Below are positions 5,792 through 9,119 of a stretch of DNA of 9,119 bases, piece by piece (position 1 is the first letter of the stretch; each line of letters starts with the position of its first letter). The DNA comes from a bacterium. GTDB lineage: Bacteria > Omnitrophota > Gorgyraeia > Gygaellales > UBA12090. A program made the position numbers and the translations under genes. The DNA lies in the NCBI GenBank assembly GCA_004299495.1, contig SCPY01000118.1, positions 1 through 9,119 of the forward strand. The letters run 5' to 3'. The notes below the pieces were generated by a model. The model searched no databases. It worked only from the letters and a program-made list of their open reading frames with translations, and had not been told where the DNA came from.

Positions 5792-6876
5792 ATAGATATA
5801 TCTTAAAACCGGTCCTGGGGACTTTCGCCGGATGCCTCTTTATCTTTATTTTCCTTTATGTTATCTCTGATGTCTTAGGCCGGCTGGATGAGATACTCAA
5901 AAGCCATGTCAGCCTTAAGTTTATCTGCCAGTATTACCTGACCTATTTCCCTATCATCTTCACCCAAACCTCTCCTATCGCGCTATTATTGGCAACGGTT
6001 TACACCTTCAGCAAGCTCAACCGAAACAGCGAACTTATCGCCCTGCGCGCTTCAGGATTAAGCCTCTGGCAGATAAGCTCTTCCATAGTTACCCTGGGGT
6101 TGGTTTTAAGCCTGGGCGTATTTTATGTAAGCGAGAAATTTGTCCCGATGGCGGCCGCTGAAGCGGAAACAATGAGAACGCGGATGGAGGGTAATGCCGG
6201 CGGCTCCTCGAAAAAAGAAGAAATCATCAACCATCTGGCCTTTTACGGGCTGGAGAACCGCCTCTTTTTTGTCAATTCTTTTGATACGAAAAATAATGTA
6301 ATGAAGGGAATAACTATACTTGAGCATGACCAGGCGCAGAATCTAACCGCCAAAATCGTAGCAAACGAAGGCGTATATAAGAATAGGCTCTGGATTTTTT
6401 ATGAGTATACCAAATTTCACTTTGGCCCTGACGGCCAGATTACCGAAGATACTGCCTACAGCCCGCAAGCGATTATGGACATCACCGAAACCCCCGAGGA
6501 TTTCCTCCAGCAAAGAAGGCGCCCGGAGCTGATGACCATCACCCAGCTTGAGGATTATATCTGGCGGCTGGAAAAGTCCAGCGCCATCCCCGCGGCAAGA
6601 AGCTTATTAGTTGACCTTTATCAGAGATATGCCGCCTCCGCCACAAGCTTGATACTGGTCCTGATAGGCATTCCCTTTTCCTTTGTGATTCGTAAGCGTG
6701 CCAACCTTTTTAGCTCTTTCGGGATCTGCATCTGCGTCAGCTTTCTTTATTATGTCTCTACCGCGATAGCTATCGCGCTGGGAAAGGCGGAAGTTATTTT
6801 TCCGTTTTTATCCGCGTGGATTGTGCCGGCGGGATTTTCCTTCTTGGCGGTACGGGCAATCCAAAGAACCTCTTAA
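5779..6876 (+). CDS. lptG: LPS export ABC transporter permease LptG
   Basis: This is the partner permease of LptF in the LptB2FG LPS extractor. The 365-residue protein starts MRILDRYILKPVLGTF, a common LptG opening. It has membrane segments at about 14-33, 53-78 and 100-118, a periplasmic jellyroll (about 120-282), and segments at about 285-304, 311-334 and 340-359. The coupling loop NRNSELIALRASGLSLWQI (81-99) parallels that of LptF. The start overlaps the last 13 bp of lptF in another frame and lacks a Shine-Dalgarno, so re-initiation or coupled translation after LptF would help keep the two subunits equal. The stop codon lies only 5 bp from that of the convergent alr gene. The order lptF-lptG is the one found in most Gram-negative genomes. 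Confidence 0.92.
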   Translation: MRILDRYILKPVLGTFAGCLFIFIFLYVISDVLGRLDEILKSHVSLKFICQYYLTYFPIIFTQTSPIALLLATVYTFSKLNRNSELIALRASGLSLWQISSSIVTLGLVLSLGVFYVSEKFVPMAAAEAETMRTRMEGNAGGSSKKEEIINHLAFYGLENRLFFVNSFDTKNNVMKGITILEHDQAQNLTAKIVANEGVYKNRLWIFYEYTKFHFGPDGQITEDTAYSPQAIMDITETPEDFLQQRRRPELMTITQLEDYIWRLEKSSAIPAARSLLVDLYQRYAASATSLILVLIGIPFSFVIRKRANLFSSFGICICVSFLYYVSTAIAIALGKAEVIFPFLSAWIVPAGFSFLAVRAIQRTS

Positions 6877-6886
6877 CACCGTTAAG
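6872..6886. terminator. Short inverted repeat spanning two convergent stop codons (weak terminator candidate)
   Basis: CTTAAC (6872-6877) and GTTAAG (6881-6886) are perfect complements around ACC and contain the TAA stops of both lptG and alr. The stem is short and AT-rich and has no following T-run, so it is a poor intrinsic terminator. The facing TAA codons alone give part of the symmetry. Confidence 0.25.
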
Positions 6887-7997
6887 TTATATATATCCGC
6901 TTGACGCGGCTGCCGAGGCTGCAGGTAATCTCATAAGGAATAGTTCCGGCAAGGCGCGCCAGATACTCCGCGCTTAGCATCTCCCCCGCCTGTTTCCCTA
7001 CCAAAACCGCCGCTTGCCCTATCTTTACCCTGCCTATTTTCGTAACATCCACCATCATCTGGTCCATGCAGATTCTTCCCGTAATCCGGGCGGGCCTTCC
7101 CGCGATAAGGCAATACGCCTTATTTGATAAGCTTCGCGGATAACCATCTCCGTAACCAACGGGAAGCGTGGCTATCTTCATCTCTTTCCTGGCGATATAA
7201 GTGTGGCCGTAACCGATTCCGCTCCCCTTGGAAACGGTCTTTAGAAAAGATATTCTGGCCTTTAAGCTTAAGAGCGGCTTCAATCTTAAGGACAACCCCT
7301 CTTTGGGATAGAGGCCATACACCATAAGGCCGGGCCTGACCATATTAAAATGGCTTTCCGGATAATTAATTACCCCTATGCTGTTTGAGGCATGGCAAAT
7401 GGGTATACGCATGCCTTCTTCCCCTAATCTTTGCGTCAATGCGTTGAATAGCTTAATCTGACGCAGGGTGAAACGCGGATTATTGTCAGCGCAGGGAAAA
7501 TGGGTGAACACACCTTCAATCTTAAGATTGCTTAATTTAAACAACTCCTTAATAAAACTATAGGCATCCTCATAGCGCACGCCGATCCTGCTCATTCCCG
7601 TATCCACCTTGATATGGCAGGAGGCAGTCAGGTTTCGCTTCCTGGCCTGCCGGTTCAATCTTTTGGCCAGCCCTCTGGTGCAAAGAGTCTGAGTCAGGCC
7701 GTAATCCAGTACCGGCTCAAGCTCATTCTCTAAAACAGTGTTGAGAATCAATATGGGGATGGCGATTCCAGCCTCGCGCAAAGCAATCCCCTCGTCAATG
7801 CGCGCCACCCCGAGATAATCCGCGCCCAATGCCTCAAGCCGTTTTGAGACAGGCAGAATTCCATGGCCGTAGGCGTCGCTCTTTACCGGAACAAGCACTT
7901 TTACCTTATCACCGACAAGGCGTTTTACGGCGCGGAAATTGTAGTCTAAATTCTTGAGATTTATCTGGGCCCAGGCAGGCGGATAAGCGGTATGCAT
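6882..7997 (-). CDS. alr: Alanine racemase
   Basis: Alr interconverts L- and D-alanine using PLP and supplies D-Ala for peptidoglycan. The 371-residue product has the PLP lysine Lys39 in VPVKSDAYGHG (36-46), where Ser replaces the more usual Ala. It also has the second catalytic base, Tyr263, in GIGYGHTY (260-267), and the conserved blocks HIKVDTGMSRIG (128-139), HASNSIG (202-208), NMVRPGLMVYGLYP (218-231), GYGDGYPR (281-288) and GRICMDQMMVDVT (307-319). I chose the ATG at 7997. The frame stays open upstream to 8069, but the extra 24 residues lie almost wholly in tsaB, and MHTAYPPAWAQINLKNLDYN is a normal Alr N-terminus. The start is 7 bp after the tsaB stop, with a modest AGG about 8-10 nt upstream. 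It is the distal gene of the recG-tsaB-alr run. Confidence 0.96.
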   Translation of the reverse strand: MHTAYPPAWAQINLKNLDYNFRAVKRLVGDKVKVLVPVKSDAYGHGILPVSKRLEALGADYLGVARIDEGIALREAGIAIPILILNTVLENELEPVLDYGLTQTLCTRGLAKRLNRQARKRNLTASCHIKVDTGMSRIGVRYEDAYSFIKELFKLSNLKIEGVFTHFPCADNNPRFTLRQIKLFNALTQRLGEEGMRIPICHASNSIGVINYPESHFNMVRPGLMVYGLYPKEGLSLRLKPLLSLKARISFLKTVSKGSGIGYGHTYIARKEMKIATLPVGYGDGYPRSLSNKAYCLIAGRPARITGRICMDQMMVDVTKIGRVKIGQAAVLVGKQAGEMLSAEYLARLAGTIPYEITCSLGSRVKRIYIT

Positions 7998-8004
7998 AGG
8001 TAAC

Positions 8005-8688
8005 CTATCGTGAAATCTGGCACTCCTTAGGGTACAAATAAAACGGGACAATCTTATCAGGATTATCAAGCTCCTTATTTCTTATTTTTTCCCGGGCTAA
8101 AGATACAAGCTCCCGCGGCCCGGGATACCAAAAAGATTCCTCCGTGAAAACAGCCGCGCCGCCTAATTTACCGACAATCTCATTGCGGTAAAGGCTGATT
8201 GCGTCTCCCGAAAAATACACCTTATCCTTCCTTCCGATTGCCTTAAGTAAATCTTCAGCGGAAACCAGCAAATACTTGCTGATACGCTTCAGGGATTCAC
8301 CGCGGCGATAGAGCGCGGAATAGATAAGCTTCCTTTTTGCGTCTATAATCGGGCAGATATACGCGCCATCGCGTTTGGCCTGAGTAAGCGCTAAGACATC
8401 CAGGCTTATAATCCCGGCCACAGGCAAGGCTCGGGCAAACGCCAAACCCTTGATTGCGGCTATGCCTACGCGCAGGCCGGTAAAAGATCCGGGCCCTAAA
8501 CCCACGGCAAAACAATCAATTTTATTAAGAGGAATTCCCGCTTTCTTTAATTGCCTGTCTATAATAGGCAGTATTAAGCGGGAGAGCCCCGGGCCTATTG
8601 GTTTATGAAACCGGGCTGTTATCTTATCATCCTTGGCTACTGCCAAAGAGAAATATTTCGTAGAAGTATCTATAGCCAGTAAATTCAT
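8005..8688 (-). CDS. tsaB: tRNA threonylcarbamoyladenosine biosynthesis protein TsaB
   Basis: TsaB is the non-catalytic partner of TsaD (with TsaE) in transferring the threonylcarbamoyl group to A37 of ANN-decoding tRNAs (t6A). The 227-residue length matches E. coli TsaB. It opens with MNLLAIDTSTKYFSLAV, the ASKHA-fold phosphate-loop segment, and carries the signature GLGPGSFTGLRVG (63-75). The weakly conserved C-terminal half and absence of TsaD's metal-binding histidine motif separate it from TsaD. Its ATG shares one base with the recG TGA stop (TGATG), and GAGGG lies 4 nt upstream in the end of recG, so translation is probably coupled. The stop is 7 bp before alr. The other t6A genes (tsaC, tsaD, tsaE) are outside the window. 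Confidence 0.95.
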   Translation of the reverse strand: MNLLAIDTSTKYFSLAVAKDDKITARFHKPIGPGLSRLILPIIDRQLKKAGIPLNKIDCFAVGLGPGSFTGLRVGIAAIKGLAFARALPVAGIISLDVLALTQAKRDGAYICPIIDAKRKLIYSALYRRGESLKRISKYLLVSAEDLLKAIGRKDKVYFSGDAISLYRNEIVGKLGGAAVFTEESFWYPGPRELVSLAREKIRNKELDNPDKIVPFYLYPKECQISR

Positions 8689-9119
8689 CAGGCCCTCATC
8701 AAGGCATCGTATTCAGGAAATCTGTTTTTTAGGGTATCAGCCAAAGGGAGATTCTGGCGCAAGGTAAGCAGGGGATCTTTTGAGAGGAGCATTCGCGCCT
8801 CCTGCCTGGCAGTATTGAGGCACTCCAGATTCCCGAAAGGATTCACTCTCAACTCCGGAAGGCCATGCTGACGCACGCCAAAGAACTCGCCCGGCCCGCG
8901 TATTTCCAGGTCGCGGTCGGCGATCTTAAATCCGTCGCTTTCTTCTGCCATTGCCCTTAGCCTAAACGAGGCATCCTGGGTTTTGGAATCGCTGATCAGG
9001 ATACAGTGCGACTCATATTCACCCCTGCCGATCCTGCCGCGCAGCTGATGCAGCTGCGACAGCCCAAACCTTTCCGCCTGCTCAATCACCATTACCGAGG
9101 CATTGATATCGCCAATGCC
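8688..9119 (-). CDS. recG: ATP-dependent DNA helicase RecG (partial, C-terminal part)
   Basis: RecG is a superfamily-2 helicase that remodels stalled replication forks and branch-migrates Holliday junctions. Only the last 143 residues are visible; the gene runs off the right edge, and the frame is open to the final base. The visible part starts in the second helicase domain with GIGDINASVMVIEQAERFG, then motif VI QLHQLRGRIGRG, followed by the RecG C-terminal region with LEIRGPGEFFGVRQHGLPELR. This segment separates RecG from related Mfd and PriA helicases. The ATG at 9092 is an internal methionine of the same protein, not the start. The stop codon overlaps the tsaB ATG by one base. The upstream end, the OB wedge domain and any promoter lie outside the window. 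Confidence 0.96.
   Translation of the reverse strand, partial: GIGDINASVMVIEQAERFGLSQLHQLRGRIGRGEYESHCILISDSKTQDASFRLRAMAEESDGFKIADRDLEIRGPGEFFGVRQHGLPELRVNPFGNLECLNTARQEARMLLSKDPLLTLRQNLPLADTLKNRFPEYDALMRA
8689..8697 (-). promoter_or_regulatory. Shine-Dalgarno of tsaB within the end of recG
   Basis: On the minus strand GAGGG is followed after four bases (CCTG) by the tsaB ATG. It is the clearest ribosome binding site in the window and supports the start at 8688. Confidence 0.6.

Noticed and set aside
7996..8008. Palindrome ATAGGTAACCTAT at the tsaB-alr junction
   Set aside because: It is made of the alr start, its weak SD and the tsaB stop; too short and too constrained to call an operator.
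7998..8069. 24-residue upstream extension of alanine racemase
   Set aside because: It overlaps tsaB almost entirely and precedes the normal Alr N-terminus; the ATG at 7997 fits the family and the 7-bp junction.

Overview
This window reads as ordinary chromosomal housekeeping DNA from a Gram-negative (diderm) bacterium. The paired LptF/LptG permease subunits imply LPS export, alanine racemase implies peptidoglycan, and an M48 lipoprotein implies a lipoprotein-bearing envelope. Gene packing is very tight: many junctions overlap or have gaps under 10 bp. Several starts have no visible Shine-Dalgarno sequence. The protein set and style would suit an uncultured lineage such as Omnitrophota, but that is an impression, not something the sequence proves.

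Layout. (1) A minus-strand block at 1-3868, in transcription order: pyrE (orotate phosphoribosyltransferase), a YhiN/HI0933-type flavoprotein, a 234-bp gap, maf (nucleotide pyrophosphatase), an M48 lipoprotein protease, and cbiM (Co/Ni transporter S component, cut by the left edge). (2) A 75-bp divergent control region, 3869-3943. (3) A plus-strand block, 3944-6876: comF, lptF, lptG. (4) A second minus-strand block, 6882-9119: recG (cut by the right edge), tsaB, alr. Blocks 3 and 4 converge with only 5 bp between their stop codons.

How the genes work together. They are functionally mixed: pyrimidine synthesis, nucleotide clean-up, envelope biogenesis, tRNA t6A modification, D-alanine supply and DNA repair. 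Tight spacing suggests co-transcription rather than one pathway. lptF and lptG form one functional unit. pyrE and comF, on either side of the divergent promoter region, both encode PRPP-type phosphoribosyltransferase folds.

The two regions that go beyond routine annotation are both non-coding. The yhiN-maf gap holds a GC-rich 166-bp segment bounded by long imperfect terminal inverted repeats, which looks like a MITE-like or palindromic repeat element. The pyrE/comF gap holds two back-to-back near-consensus sigma70-type promoters, each with a 17-bp spacer. Their -35 boxes form one inverted repeat, and the predicted transcription starts fall on or within 2 bases of the start codons, so both mRNAs may be leaderless. 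I found no multi-gene undescribed system, no CRISPR array, no tRNA or rRNA and no transposase gene. No stretch longer than 300 bp lacks a gene.
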